Part shown: one piece after another, positions 33,398 through 43,898 of the stretch
Numbering within the stretch: position 1 is the first letter of the stretch
Layout: each line of letters begins with the position of its first letter
DNA from: RHKX01 sp963839535
Lineage (GTDB): Bacteria; Actinomycetota; Thermoleophilia; Solirubrobacterales; 70-9
Direction of reading: 5' to 3'
Assembly: GCA_963839535.1 (NCBI GenBank)
Contig: CAWIVF010000008.1
Coordinates: 1-64,000, forward strand
Length of the DNA stretch: 64,000 nt
Notes under the pieces: generated by a model
The model's input: only the letters and a program-made list of their open reading frames with translations
The model's database searches: none
What the model was told of the DNA's origin: nothing
Position numbers and translations under genes: made by a program

Positions 33398-35368
33398 GGG
33401 TGCTCCTCGATCCGGTGACTGACGGAGCCGAGCGGCAGGCGCCCTCGAGATCCCGAGCTCGAGCACGGGCGCCGGCTCCGCGCGCCCGAAGCCGCACGAG
33501 ACCCAGCCCCGGGCGACATTCGGTGCCTCGGCCCCGCGACTCGAAGCGGACCGGGCGGTCCCCGTCCGGACGACGGTGTCGCCGGCCTCGCGGCTCACCT
33601 CGGATCCGGCGGCGAGGGGCACCCGGCGACAGCGGCCGACGGTCGCCTCGCCGACCAGCCGGTCGGTGATCTCGAGCTTGTCCTCGAGCCGGTCGAGGCG
33701 GAAGCGGCGCCGGTGGACCACGCGCTGCGGCAGGCGCCGGTACCCGTCGTGGGAGACGCAGGAGCGCCGCTCCCGGGGTGACCTCCCACTCCGGCGTCGA
33801 GGCCTGCGAGGGGTCGAGCTCGAAGAGCCGCGTCGGGTCGATCGGGTTGATCTCCTCGCCCGCGACCACGACCGTGCTGTGCGCGGGCGTCGAGCGGAAC
33901 GCGTTGCGTGCCGCGGGTCGGACGTGTAGACGTAGGTGCCCGGAGTCGACGACCAGCGGGCGGCCGTCGACGCGGAGCTCGAAGGAGCAGCGTGTCGTTG
34001 TGCGCGTGGCCGCCGTTCCCGTTCTGCCCGACGTCGCCGCAGCGGACGACGGCTCGGTGCGGCCGTCGCCGCAGGACGAAGAGCCCGCCGTCGGGGAAGC
34101 TCGCCGCAGCCGGCGCGGCCGCGCGCGCGGCGCGGCGCCGCGCGCCGCCCAGGCCGCGCGTGCCCGAACGTCCACGCCGACCTCCTCGTCCGCCCGCCCG
34201 GCGCAGCGGCGGCGCGGCCCCGAGCACCGCGGCGCCGAGCCAGAGCAGATGGTCGTGCCGTCGGCGGCGCGGTCGCCGTCCGGGCGGCAGGATCCGGCCG
34301 CTGTCGGCGTCGCCGAACTGCGGCAGAGCGCCCGCCCCGGTGCTGCAGCCGCGCGCGACGCGTCGAGCATCGCGCGCGAGGCGGCGCGTCGTAGGCGGCC
34401 GAGAGCGGCGCTCCCGCCCGGCGGACCCGTGGGCGACCAGGAAGATCTCGAGGCCGAGCCCGTGGTAGCCGGTCGAGGCCTCGAAGCCCGAGGCCGTCGG
34501 GTAGACCTGCCGGTCGGATCTCGCGCTCGCAGCGCCGTCGCGCGCCGCCGGCACCAGCGCCGGCCGCGGTCGCCGTCGAGGACAGCGCCGAGGACGAGCA
34601 GCCCGAGCGACGTCGGCGAGGTAGTGGTTGCTGCGCAGCCACGGCGAGCCCTCGAGGTTCCAGGCGACGTGGCGCGCCGTGCGCGCCGCGAGCGCGCTCA
34701 CGATCCGTCCCGCAGGGCGCCGGTCGAGCGGTCCCGGGTCCTCAGCGTGCCGATCGCCCAGACCCAGTTGACGGCGCGGATCGCCACCTCCATCGGGTTC
34801 GCCCAGTTGATCCCGATGCCGGGCGGGTTCGCGTCGAGCCAGGCGCCCGGAGCTGCGCGCTCGAGCTCGCCGGCGTAGCGCCTCGTCGCCCAAGAGCCGC
34901 GCCGCGCGGGCGAGCGTGAGCAGCTGGTGGCCGCGGCTCAGCTCCCAGGGCACCTTGGCGTCGCGCGCGTCGTCGAGCCGGGTGACCTCGACGTCCAGGT
35001 AGAAGACGGCGCGGCCAGCGGTACCCGCTCTTGAAGTCGCCGTGCCAGTCGATCGGCTCCGGCAGGACCGGGCCGGAGCCGAGGAGGTCGACCTCGCCGC
35101 GGACCGCCGCGTCGGCGGCGGCGCGAACGCGGTCGAGCGTTCCGGTGAGGCCGGGGTGCGCGAGCGCCTCCGCGTCCAGCTCGATCGGCAGGGGCCGGAG
35201 CTCAGAGGGCACTGCCCGGTCTGCGACCAGCCGCCCGTAGTTCCCCGCGACCACCCGGCGGCGGACGCTGCGCCGGGCGCGATAGCCGACCTCGCGAGCG
35301 AGCAGGACGGGATGCGCCCCGACCTGCTCGTTCAGTCGTCGCCCCGCCCGCCCGGCGCTCGCGACGCG
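33394..35368 (-). CDS. Heparinase II/III-like polysaccharide-processing protein (frame broken)
   Basis: About 655 residues across many frames; the start is uncertain and could be near 35368 or at GTG 35254. Recognisable pieces in order: VRRRVVAGNYGRLVADR, PEPIDWHGDFKSGYRWP, PWELSRGHQLLTLARAARLL, GINWANPMEVAIRAVNWVWA, LEGSPWLRSNHYLADV and TGYHGLGLEIF (helical toroid), then the beta-sandwich part with GQNGNGGHAHNDTLLLRA, VVDSGT-like, STPAHSTVVVAGEEINPID and SHDGYRR. In this family His and Tyr of the N(H)YLA and GHAHND regions act in lyase or binding roles. Placement among export genes suggests editing or release of the locus's own polymer. Confidence 0.75.
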
Positions 35369-35377
35369 TGAGTCGGA

Positions 35378-36246
35378 GCTAACCGGCAGGGTGCCCCGCT
35401 CCGTAGCCGCGGCCGACGAGGTACCAGCCTGCGACCCGGCCGACGCGGTCGAGCCTGCGCTGATCGACGACGCGCCGGGGCGACCCTGGCGAGGAACCGG
35501 GTCGGCAGCGTGTCGTCGGCGCGAAGTGGCGGACGCGCACCTCCACCCGCTCGAATCCGGCGTCGCGGAGCATCGCCGCGAGCTGGCGCCGGCCGTAGAC
35601 GCGGACGAGGGGCCGCGCGCCGATCGACGAGTACTCGACGCTGCTGGAGAGGACGCCCGCCATCCTACGCTCGCGGAGCAGCCCGCCCAGCAGGACTCCC
35701 CGGGTCAGGAACTGATGGACCCAGTAGTGCAGCGAGTTGCGGTTGTAGACGATCACCGTGGCCGCTCCGCCCGGCTTCAGCACGCGGCGGATCTCGCGCA
35801 GGGCGGCCGGCATGTCGGGGGTGTGATGCAGGACGCCGTTGGAGGAGACGCGGTCGAAGGTCGCGTCCGTCGAAGGGGAGGCGCTCGCCGTCGCCGAGCA
35901 CGGACTCGCCGGGGAGCCCGAGGGCGCGGAGGTGCCGGTTCGCGAGCTCGACGTGCCTCGGGGTGAGGTCGATCCCCGTCGCGTCCGCGCCGGCCTGCGC
36001 GTAGCGCGCCAGGTCGATGCCCTGGCCGTTGCCGACGTCGAGCACGCGGAGGCCGGCAGCGCCCTCGTAGTCGAGCGTCGTCCTCCATCCAGGGGGCGTA
36101 GCTCGTGGCGCATCGCCAGCAGCTCCCGGAAGTACGCCGGCCTCGCCCGGCTCGCCGCCGATGTGCCCGGAGCCGCACGGGTCCGCGGTCCACTGCTCGA
36201 TGGCGGCCGCCTTGGCCTCGTCGTCGTGCAGGCGCGTTTCGCTCAT
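35378..36246 (-). CDS. SAM-dependent methyltransferase, class I (frame broken)
   Basis: About 289 residues, start ATG overlapping the asnB stop (ATGA), reading MSETRLHDDEAKAAAIEQWT. PCGSGHIGGEPGEA is near residue 25. The SAM-binding motif I reads LRVLDVGNGQGIDLARYAQ, followed by TGIDLTPRHVELANRHL (motif post I) and the NGVLHHTPDMPAALREIRRV and LKPGGAATVIVYNRNSLHYW motifs of family 11-type methyltransferases. At least three small indels break the frame. The acceptor is unknown; a sugar of the glycan is likely given the operon. The gene is third in the flippase-asnB unit. Confidence 0.85.
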
Positions 36247-38171
36247 CGGGTCAACTTCGGAGCCGCCGGGTGACGCGCCCGTTCGATCAGCCCCTCGAGC
36301 GGCTCGCCCTGGATCCAATGGCGGTGCCAGAGGGCGAAGTTCAGGATCGGCCAGGCGCCGATCGGCCGCGTCGAGCAGGCGCAGCGGTCGCGTCCGCGGT
36401 CGATGTAGCGGGTCAGCTCGCGCCTCGAGCAGGTCGCGGAGCAGCTCGCCGAAGCGCAGCTCCGAGCCAGGAGACCACGGGCGGCCCGAAGCCCTGCTTG
36501 GGCCGGTTCGAGCACCCAGTCCGGGACGAGGCGCGGCGACGGCCCGTCGCAGGACGACCTTGCCGGCGCCGCCCGCGAGCTTGTGGCGAGATCGGCAGCC
36601 GGTAGACGAAGTCGACGAGCGCCGGGGCGAGGAACGGGACACGCGCCTCGACGCTGTTCGCCATCGAGAAGCGGTCGATGCGCATCAGCAGCAGCTCGGG
36701 CAGCCGCACCTCGAACTCGTACTCCTGGGTGTCGAACGCGAGCGTCTCGCGCGGCCCTCGCAGCCGCGGCCGCGGCGGCGACGGGCGCCCACCCGAGCGG
36801 CGCCGGCGCCGCCGAGGAGCTGCGCGCCGCTGATGCCGCGACAGCCCGACCGGGCAGTGCATCGGCAGCGGGCGGCCGGCGGCGAGCCCCTCGAGCTGCT
36901 CGGAGGTAGCCGTTGCCGCCGAGGCCCGGCCCGCCCGGCATCGCCCGCCGCAGCGGCCCGGGCAGGCGCGGTAATGCGCCCGCTCAGCGGCCAGCACCCG
37001 CATCGTCTTCGCGTAGCGGGGGTAGCCCCAGAACAGCTCGTCCGCGCCCTCGCCGGCGAGCACGACCTTCACGCCCTCGCGCGCGGGCGAGCCCGCAGAC
37101 GAAGTGCAGCGGCATGCAGACGGGGTCGCCGAGCGGCTCGTCCTGATGGTGGACCAGCGCCGGGCAGGAAGCCGAGCGCGTCCGCTCGGCGATAGCTCGA
37201 CCTCGTGGTGGTCGGTGCCGAAGTGCGCGCGCGACTCGCCGGGCGTGCGTCGCGCTCGTCGAGCTCGCGGGTCGCCGGCGAAGCCGACCGAGAACGTCGG
37301 CAGGCCGCGCCCGCGCGCGCGGAGCAGCGCCGACGAGCGCGGTCGAGTCGAGGCCGCCGCTGAGCAGCACGCCGACCGGCACGTCGCTCATCAGGCGCTC
37401 GTCGACCGAGCGCGTCGAGCAGCTCGCGGACGGTGCCGGCGGCGCGTGCCGAGGTCGGTCGCTCGCGTCGAAGCTGCGCGGTCGGCGGTCATCGACCGGT
37501 AGCGCCGGATCCGGACGCCCGTCGCGGTCGCAGCGCACAGCGTGCCCGGGCTCGGAGCTTGTTGATGCCGGCGAAGAGGGTCCTCGGGGCCGGCGCGACG
37601 AGGTTGGCGAGGTAGGCGGGCCAGCGCGGCTCCGGATTGACCGCGCGCGTCCACGGCCGGGTGCGCGAGCAGCGCCTTGATCTCGGAGCCGAAGACGAGC
37701 CGGCCGTCGCGGTCGGCCCAGTAGAGCGGCTTCTCGCCGAGCGGGTCGCGGGCGAGCAGCAGCTCGCCCGCGCGCGGGTCCCAGAGCGCGAAGGCGAACA
37801 TGCCGTCGAGCCGCTCGACGGCGGCGTCGCCGTACGCGGCGTAGAGGTGGAGGATGACCTCGGTGTCGCAGTCGGTCGCGAAGCGCGTGCCGTCGCGCCT
37901 CGAGCTCGCGCGCGCAGCGCCGGGTAGTTGTAGATCTCGCCGTTGAAGACCAGGCGCTCCCCGCCGTCGCCGAACATCGGCTGGCGCCGCCGTGCTGGAG
38001 TCGAGGATCGAGAGCCGCCGATGGCCGAGGCCGACGCGCGGTCGGGGTCGAGAAGAGGCCCTCGCCGTCGGGCCCGCGGTGGGGGATCGTGTCCTGCATC
38101 CGGCGCAGCAGCTCGTCGTCGACCTGGCCGCCGCCCGTCGCGAACTCGAATACACCGGCGAACCCGCACAT
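36243..38171 (-). CDS. asnB: Asparagine synthase (glutamine-hydrolysing)-type amidotransferase (frame broken)
   Basis: About 642 residues. The catalytic N-terminal cysteine is present (MCGFAGVFEFATGGGQ). Glutaminase landmarks: IPHRGPDGEGLF, GFNGEIYNYPALR-like, FATDCDTEVILHLYAAYGD, RLDGMFAFALWDPRAGELLL and RDPLGEKPLYWA. The synthetase half has the PP-loop PVGVLLSGGLDSTALVG, DEPLGDPVCMPLHF and KVVLAGEGADELFWGYPRYA. In polysaccharide loci such enzymes amidate uronic acids instead of making free asparagine; placement between flippase and methyltransferase favours that role. Several single-base slips are present, with the total length still a multiple of three. Confidence 0.88.
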
Positions 38172-38177
38172 CGCGGG

Positions 38178-39497
38178 TCAAGCGAGCGGCCGAGCCGACG
38201 TGGCCGGTAGCCGCGAACCAGCATCGCCAGGTTGAGCGCCATCGCGATCAGGCCGGCCCAGGCGGCGCCGATCCCTCCGAAGGCCGGGATCAGGGTGAAG
38301 TTTGGGACCACGTTGGCCGCCGTGAGCGCGAAGCCGGCGCGGCGGAGGACCTCGCCGCGGCCACGGGCCGCGAGGTAGCCCGAGTACAGGGCGGCGACGC
38401 CGCGCAGGGCGTAGGCGACGGCGAGGATGGCGACGTAGAGCGGCAGCTCCGGGTACGCCGAGGAGAAGACGAAGGCGGCGAGTACGGCCCCCGCTGCGAC
38501 GACGCAGATCGCGGCGGCGACGCTGACGGCCACGACCGTCCGCAGGTCGCGCGCCGGGATCCCCTCGCGCTTGGCCATCCGCGGGAAGACCGCTGCGGCG
38601 ATGCCGTCCGCGGGCACGCTCACGAACGTCGCGATCGCCCGGGCGATCGTGCAGACGGCGACCGTGCGGACGTCGGAAGCGCCGCGAGCAGCAGGACGTC
38701 GAGATTGAACGTGCCGACGCTGAGCACTCGGCCCGCGTAGATCGCGAGCCCGTACTCCCGGGCGCCGCGGGCGAATGCGCGCAGCTGCTCGGCGGGTTAA
38801 TCAGGAGCGGACGCAGCAGGATCGCGACCAGCACCCCGCCGAGGACGACCGCCCCGGCGCGGATCTCGACGGCCCCGACGGACCCGATCCCCGAGCCGAC
38901 CCAGAGCGCCAGAACGACGCCGGCGAAGCCGAGCAGCTGACCGGCAAGGGCCCCTGCCGAGGCCGCGTGAAGCCGGTCGGCACCCTGGGCGAGCTGCTGG
39001 CCGATGAAGATGAACGGGAACCCGAAGCTGAGGATGGCCGCGGCACGCAGCGGCTCCGCAGCGTCGACCTTGAAGATGTCGTCGACGACGAAGGAGGTGC
39101 CGAAGATCAGCACCCCGAAGAGCACGCCGAAGGGGACGTAGGCCAGCAGCGCCGATCCAGCGAACCGGCGGCGCTCCCTCCCCCGGGCCTGCGCGGCGAG
39201 CCGCGACGCCGGCACGAAGACGCCGAGCTCGAAGAACAACGCGGCGAACTGCAGGAAGGCCAGGGAGAAGCCGAACGCCGCGAACTCGGCGACGCTGAGG
39301 TGATTTGCGAGCAGGGTCTGGGTGAGGAGCCCCACCAATCCCGCCAGCAGCGTCGCCGCCGTCCAGAACCCCGCCTGCCGGACTCCGTGCCGGCCGCTCG
39401 CCGCGGCGCCCCGGCGCCACAATTCACGCAGCGAGGCGGGGCGACCGGTAGGGGCCGCGGTGCGCTCGTTGCCGGGCCCGGCCTCCTCGTGCGGCAT
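38178..39497 (-). CDS. Polysaccharide flippase, Wzx/MATE-like (frameshifts near 38680-38800)
   Basis: About 439 residues, start ATG reading MPHEEAGPGNERTAAP. At least ten spans are visible, for example FWTAATLLAGLVGLLTQTLL, FAAFGFSLAFLQFAALFFEL, LLAYVPFGVLFGVLIFGTSF, LSFGFPFIFIGQQLAQGAD and, in the second frame, VVAVSVAAAICVVAAGAVLA and ALTAANVVPNFTLIPAFGGI. The early GFWTAATLL and late AFGGIGAAWAGL are typical of RfbX/Wzx lipid-linked oligosaccharide flippases. It is the first gene of the minus-strand operon running to 32228 and lies divergent from a ligase-like gene. Confidence 0.87.
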   Translation of the reverse strand: MPHEEAGPGNERTAAPTGRPASLRELWRRGAAASGRHGVRQAGFWTAATLLAGLVGLLTQTLLANHLSVAEFAAFGFSLAFLQFAALFFELGVFVPASRLAAQARGRERRRFAGSALLAYVPFGVLFGVLIFGTSFVVDDIFKVDAAEPLRAAAILSFGFPFIFIGQQLAQGADRLHAASAGALAGQLLGFAGVVLALWVGSGIGSVGAVEIRAGAVVLGGVLVAILLRPLLINPPSSCAHSPAAPGSTGSRSTRAECSASARSISTSCCSRRFRRPHGRRLHDRPGDRDVRERARGRHRRSGLPADGQARGDPGARPADGRGRQRRRRDLRRRSGGRTRRLRLLLGVPGAAALRRHPRRRLRPARRRRPVLGLPRGPWPRRGPPPRRLRAHGGQRGPKLHPDPGLRRDRRRLGRPDRDGAQPGDAGSRLPATSARPLA

Positions 39498-39603
39498 GGC
39501 GCAGCACCGTAGCCGACGGGGCTGGGCCTAGACTACGGCCGCTCCCGCGCGCCGACCGTGGACGCGGCCGAGCCGAGTCCCGGCCAGGGGACCGCGGGAC
39601 CGC

Positions 39604-41001
39604 GATGGAGCAGACCTCCCCAGAAGACACACAAGCCGCGAGCGCGCCTCCGCACCGGATCGGTGGCGTCCCCGGCTGCTCTCGGTGAGACCCAGCCTCG
39701 CGAGCGCGGACCTGCTCCTGCTCGCCGCGCTCGTGATCCTCACGGCCGCCCTCGGGCCGACCTTCAGCCTGCTCGCCGTCGATGGCCGCGTCCTGCAGAT
39801 CACCGAGGTCGTGATGCTCGGGATCCTGCTGCTCGCGCTCCGCCGGCTCGGGCTGCGCACCGCCGCCGGGCTGGCCCGCCGGCGACTGCCGCTGGTCGCG
39901 CTCGGCGTGCTCTGGGTCTCGGCGGCCGTCGCCCTCGCGCGGGGCCTGTCCGACTTCGATCCCTCTCAGCTGGTCTACGACGTGCGCCTGCTCGAGTACT
40001 CGGTGCTCCTCGTGATCGTGGTCCTCGTCGTCGACTCGCGGGACCGGCTCGGGGCGATGGTCGATGCGCTGGTCCTCGGCGCCCTGGCGGGGACGGTGCT
40101 GTTCGGGCTCAGCGCCCTGTCGGCTCGCGCCTTCGAAACCACCGCCTGGCTCTCCGACGGGGAGGGCGAGATCGCGATGGCCGGCCTCTACGCGGGGATC
40201 TACCTGATCTGGCTGCTCGCCCGGATAGGCGTCGGCCAGCGGCCGAGCAAGCTGGAGCTCCTCGCCGGGGGGATGGGCGCGCTATTGATCGGCCTGACGA
40301 GCAAGCGGGCGATCTGGCTCGCGATGCTGATCACGTTGCCCGCCGTGGCGGTCGCCGCCGAGCGGAGCCGTCGTTTGCGACTCGCCCTCGCCGGGGCCGC
40401 GGTCGTGGTCGCCGGGGTCGGGGCGGCGATCGCGATCGAGACCGTGCTCGGGGAGCCCGTTCCGAAGTCGGCTGAGGCGGCCGCCCGAGGCGGAGGACGG
40501 GGTGACGAAGGCAGCCAGGCCGGGGCTGAGATCGCCGGCCTCGCGGGCGGGGACTCCCCCGAGGGCGAGAATGTTCGCTGGCGGATCGCCTACTGGGAGG
40601 AGCTCCTCTCGCGCTCGGCCGAGCAGCCGATCTTCGGGGTCGGCTTCGGCCCCGCCGAGTTCCGCTGGGAGGGACAGGAGTACGACTTCCGCACCGGCAG
40701 CGACGTCAACGCCAATGACGTGACCGGCCCGCACAACGCCTTCATCAGCGTCCTCTACGGAACCGGGGTCGTGGGTCTCGCGGCGCTGCTGGCGGTGATC
40801 GCCTTCCCGCTCCGGCCGGCCTACCGGCGCTGGCGCGAGGCCTCCCCCGAGCATCGGATCGAGATCGTCACGATCGCGGGGACGCTTCTCGCGTCAGCCG
40901 GCCTCGCCTGCTTCTCGGAGGCGTTCCGCGCGCAGTTCCTGGCGATCTTCTTCTGGGTCCCGCTCGGGCTGCTGATGGTCGTGCGCGGGCTGAGCGACTG
41001 A
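39604..41001 (+). CDS. O-antigen polymerase/ligase-like membrane protein (frameshift near 39655)
   Basis: About 465 residues if the ATG reading MEQTSPEDTQAASAPP is joined by one base to PDRWRPRLLSVRPSLAS; the uninterrupted part begins at GTG 39685. Ten or more spans are visible (LLLLAALVILTAALGPTF, RLLEYSVLLVIVVLVVDS, YAGIYLIWLLARIGVG, LLAGGMGALLIGLTSKRAIW). The long outside loop carries NVRWRIAYWEELLSRSAEQ, IFGVGFGPAEFRW and GPHNAFISVLYGTGVVGL, the usual Wzy_C landmarks. It lacks the C-terminal helical domain of the two larger paralogues. Likely polymerase of the locus, divergent from the flippase. Confidence 0.85.
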   Translation, partial: DGADLPRRHTSRERASAPDRWRPRLLSVRPSLASADLLLLAALVILTAALGPTFSLLAVDGRVLQITEVVMLGILLLALRRLGLRTAAGLARRRLPLVALGVLWVSAAVALARGLSDFDPSQLVYDVRLLEYSVLLVIVVLVVDSRDRLGAMVDALVLGALAGTVLFGLSALSARAFETTAWLSDGEGEIAMAGLYAGIYLIWLLARIGVGQRPSKLELLAGGMGALLIGLTSKRAIWLAMLITLPAVAVAAERSRRLRLALAGAAVVVAGVGAAIAIETVLGEPVPKSAEAAARGGGRGDEGSQAGAEIAGLAGGDSPEGENVRWRIAYWEELLSRSAEQPIFGVGFGPAEFRWEGQEYDFRTGSDVNANDVTGPHNAFISVLYGTGVVGLAALLAVIAFPLRPAYRRWREASPEHRIEIVTIAGTLLASAGLACFSEAFRAQFLAIFFWVPLGLLMVVRGLSD

Positions 41002-41006
41002 GCCGC

Positions 41007-42429
41007 TCAGCCTCCCTGCGACCAGACGAGACTCCTCCGCCCCGCCACCGTGGCGCGCAACGAGTGCCGCCCCGCCATGCCGCGGAGGGTGCGGGTGAAG
41101 ACCTTGTCCTCGCGGACCCTGACCCGGGCCACGCGCCGCCAGCCCTTACCCCGCTCGCGCGCCTCGATCGTCAGCCTGCCCGACTTCGGAGCCCGTCCCC
41201 AGGCGAGCAGGGTGCGCTTGCCGATGCGATCGGTGACGAAGGGGAACGAGATCGCCGTCGCCGCCGGCTTGCGCTTGCCGCCGAACGTGTAGATGCCGGT
41301 CTGGTAGCTGTCGAGGGTGTACTCGCCCGGGGTGTACTTGGCGTCGCGGAACTGCAGGAAGACGCCTTGCAGGCGCCCTGCTTCCAGAGCAGGTAGAGCG
41401 CCTGCGCGGTCCAGCGGGCGTGGGTCTTGAGCGAGACGCCCTCCCTGCGGGCGGGGCGTCTGCCACCAGACCTCGTTCGCCCAGAGCCCGTGGCGGCCGC
41501 CGGTGCCGGTCGTTCTAGCTTCTCGGCCTTGCGCAGCGTCGCCGTGAGCTCGCCGAAGTCGGCGATCTCGACGTCGTCGGGGCGGTCGGCGTGCGCGTCG
41601 GCGGGTCCTCGCGGTTGATCGGGTGGTGGGCGAGGATGTCGAACTTCGCCTTGCCCGCCGCGCAGCGCCGCTTGCGGAGCTTCGGGCTCAGGCAGAGGAG
41701 CTCGCGGTAGAAGGCAGCGGGGCGGTCTTCGTCGCCTTGCTCGGGGGTCGCCGTAGGGGGCGGTGCCGCCGGTGACCACCTTCATCGTCGGGTCGACGCT
41801 CTTGACGCCCTCGTAGAACGCGTTGAGCATGCGGACGTAGATCCCGGCCGAGACGTTCTTGCGCCCGCTGAACTGCGGGGTGATGTAGGTGTGGAGGTTG
41901 GGCTCGTTCCAGGCCTCGAAGTACTCGACGCGCGGGAGCGTGCCGTCCCCCGGGTCGAAGGTCCCGGAGTAGCGCCTGGCGACGGCGTGGGCGAAGTCGC
42001 CGTAGGCCGCGGCGTCGGGCCTCCAGACGCCCGCCGGCGCCTTCGCGAGCGACGGCCGGTTCGGCCCCTCCGCCCAGCGCGGCGCGGCGAGGACCGTCAG
42101 GTCGACGTCGAGGCCGCGCTCGGCGGCGTTGCCGATCGCGTCGTCGTAGGGGCCCCAGGCGTAGTTGGGGTCGGCCGGGTCGCGCGGGTTCTCCGGCTTG
42201 TTGGGCGACGAGGCTCCAGTACATGTTGACCCGGATCACGTCCGCGCCGACCTGCGCGGTCCGATCCATCCAGATGTTGCTCACGCTCGGCGTCTCGTAG
42301 AGGTAGTCGGCGAAGCCGATGTCGAACTGGCGGTCCGCCTCGCGGCGGCGGGCCCGAGCGCGAGCGCTGCCAGGAGCGCCGCCAGGGCGCAGAGAGATGC
42401 CGTGCGGAGCCGCCGTGCGGCCGGCCCAT
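41007..42429 (-). CDS. Secreted clan GH-A-type glycoside hydrolase, first paralogue (frame broken)
   Basis: About 474 residues from an ATG with AGGAG nine bases upstream. A signal peptide is followed by FDIGFADYLYETPSVSNIWM and ADVIRVNMYWSLVA, the first strands of a TIM barrel. DLTVLAAPRWAEGPNRPSLA, GDFAHAVARRYSGTFDP and YFEAWNEPNLHTYITPQFSG carry the Asn-Glu pair that is the acid/base of clan GH-A enzymes. THARWTAQALYLLWKQGACK and YTLDSYQTGIYTFGGKRKPA lead to a C-terminal beta domain (RIGKRTLLAWGRAPKSGRLT). The nucleophile Glu cannot be placed because of indels. The adjacent gene is a close paralogue. Confidence 0.8.
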
Positions 42430-42439
42430 CGTGGGGCTC

Positions 42440-43898
42440 CTACTTCTGGGTCCAGAGGGGCTGGTCTCGCCGCCGACCTTGGCGCGGAGGACCTGCTTGC
42501 CCTTCCCGCCTTGATCTTCGTCGTGAAGACCTTGCCGGCCTTGACTTGAGCCTCACCTTCTTGTAGCCGCCCTTGCCCTTGGCCTCGATCGTCAGCTTGC
42601 CGGACTTCGGCGCGACTGCCCCAGGCGAGCAGCTTCTTGCCCTGCGGGTCGGTGACGAACGGGAACTCGACCGCGTCGGCGCTGGGCTTGCGCTTGCCGT
42701 CGTAGGTGTAGACGCCGGTCTGATAGCTGGCCAGGGTGAACTCGCCCGGCTTGTACTTGGCGTCGCGGAACTGCAGGAAGATGACGTTGGTCGCGCCCTG
42801 CTTCCAGAGCAGGTAGAGGCCCTGGGCCGTCCAGCGCGCGTGCGTCTTGAGCGAGACGCCCTCGGCCTTGTCGGGCGGGTTGGTCTGCCACCAGACCTCG
42901 TTGGCCCAGATGCTCGTGCTTGCCGGGTGCCGGGTGGTGCCGTGCTTCTCCGCCTTGCGCAGGACCTTCGTCAGCCGACGAAGTCGGCGATCTCGACGTC
43001 GCCTTGTTGTCGGCCTTCTCGGTCGGCGGGTCCTCGCGGTTGATCGGATGGTGGGCGAAGATGTCGAACTTCGGCGGCTCCCCGGCCGGGCAGGTCGCCT
43101 TCTTGTTCTTCGTGTTCAGGCAGAGCAGCTCCTGGTAGAAGCGGATCGGCTGGGTCCGGTTCGGCCCGCCGGGCGGGTCGTCGCCGTAGGGAGCGGTGCC
43201 GCCGACGACGACCTGGGCGTTCGGGTTGACGGCCTTGACCTCGTCGTAGAAGGCGTTGAGCAGCTTCACGTAGATCTCGGAGGCCATGTTCTGCTTGCCG
43301 TCCCACTGGGGCATGATGTACGTGCTCAGGTTGGGCTCGTTCCAGGCCTCGAAGTACTCGACCGCCGGGAGCGGGTCGCCGCCGAGCAGCGGGGGCAGGC
43401 CGTCCCCGCCGGGGTCGTAGCTGCCCGAGTAGCGGATGGCGAGCGCGTGGGCGAAGTCGCCGAACGCTCGGCGTCGGGCTTCCAGGCCCCGGCGGCGCCT
43501 CGTCGGCGGGGCGGTTCGGGCCCTCGGCCCAGGCGGGCGCGGCGAGGACGGTCAGGTCGACGTCGAAGCCGTTGTCGGCGGCGCGGACGATCGCGCGGTC
43601 GTACTGCGTCCCAGTTGTAGGCGGGGTCGTCGGGGTCGCGCGGGTTGGCGGGCTTCGTCGGACGCGACGAGGCTCCAGTACATGTTCACGCGGATGATGT
43701 CGGCGTTGACGGTCTTCGTCAGCTCGAACTCGCGCTCGCTGCCGCCGTGCTCGTTGTAGAGGAAGTCGGCGAAGCCGATGTCGAAGCTCTTGCCGCCGGC
43801 GGCCGAGGCCGGATCGGGGCGCAGGGCGACGACGGCGAGCAGCGCGAGCGCGATCGCGAAGAGTGCCGCGCCGCATGCGATGGCCGGCCGAGGCTCAC
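42440..43898 (-). CDS. Secreted clan GH-A-type glycoside hydrolase, second paralogue (frame broken)
   Basis: About 486 residues; GTG 43898 overlaps the upstream stop (GTGA) and leads, after one slip, into the signal sequence ALFAIALALLAVVALRPDP. The same landmarks as in the paralogue appear: FDIGFADFLYNEHGG, DIIRVNMYWSLVAS-like, DLTVLAAPAWAEGPNRPADE, YFEAWNEPNLSTYIMPQWDG (acid/base Glu) and VNPNAQVVVGGTAPYGDD, DIFAHHPINREDPPTEKADN, and a final beta domain ending near TQK. Six-plus small indels interrupt it. Retaining beta-glycosidases of this clan cleave exopolysaccharides; substrate unknown. Confidence 0.8.
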
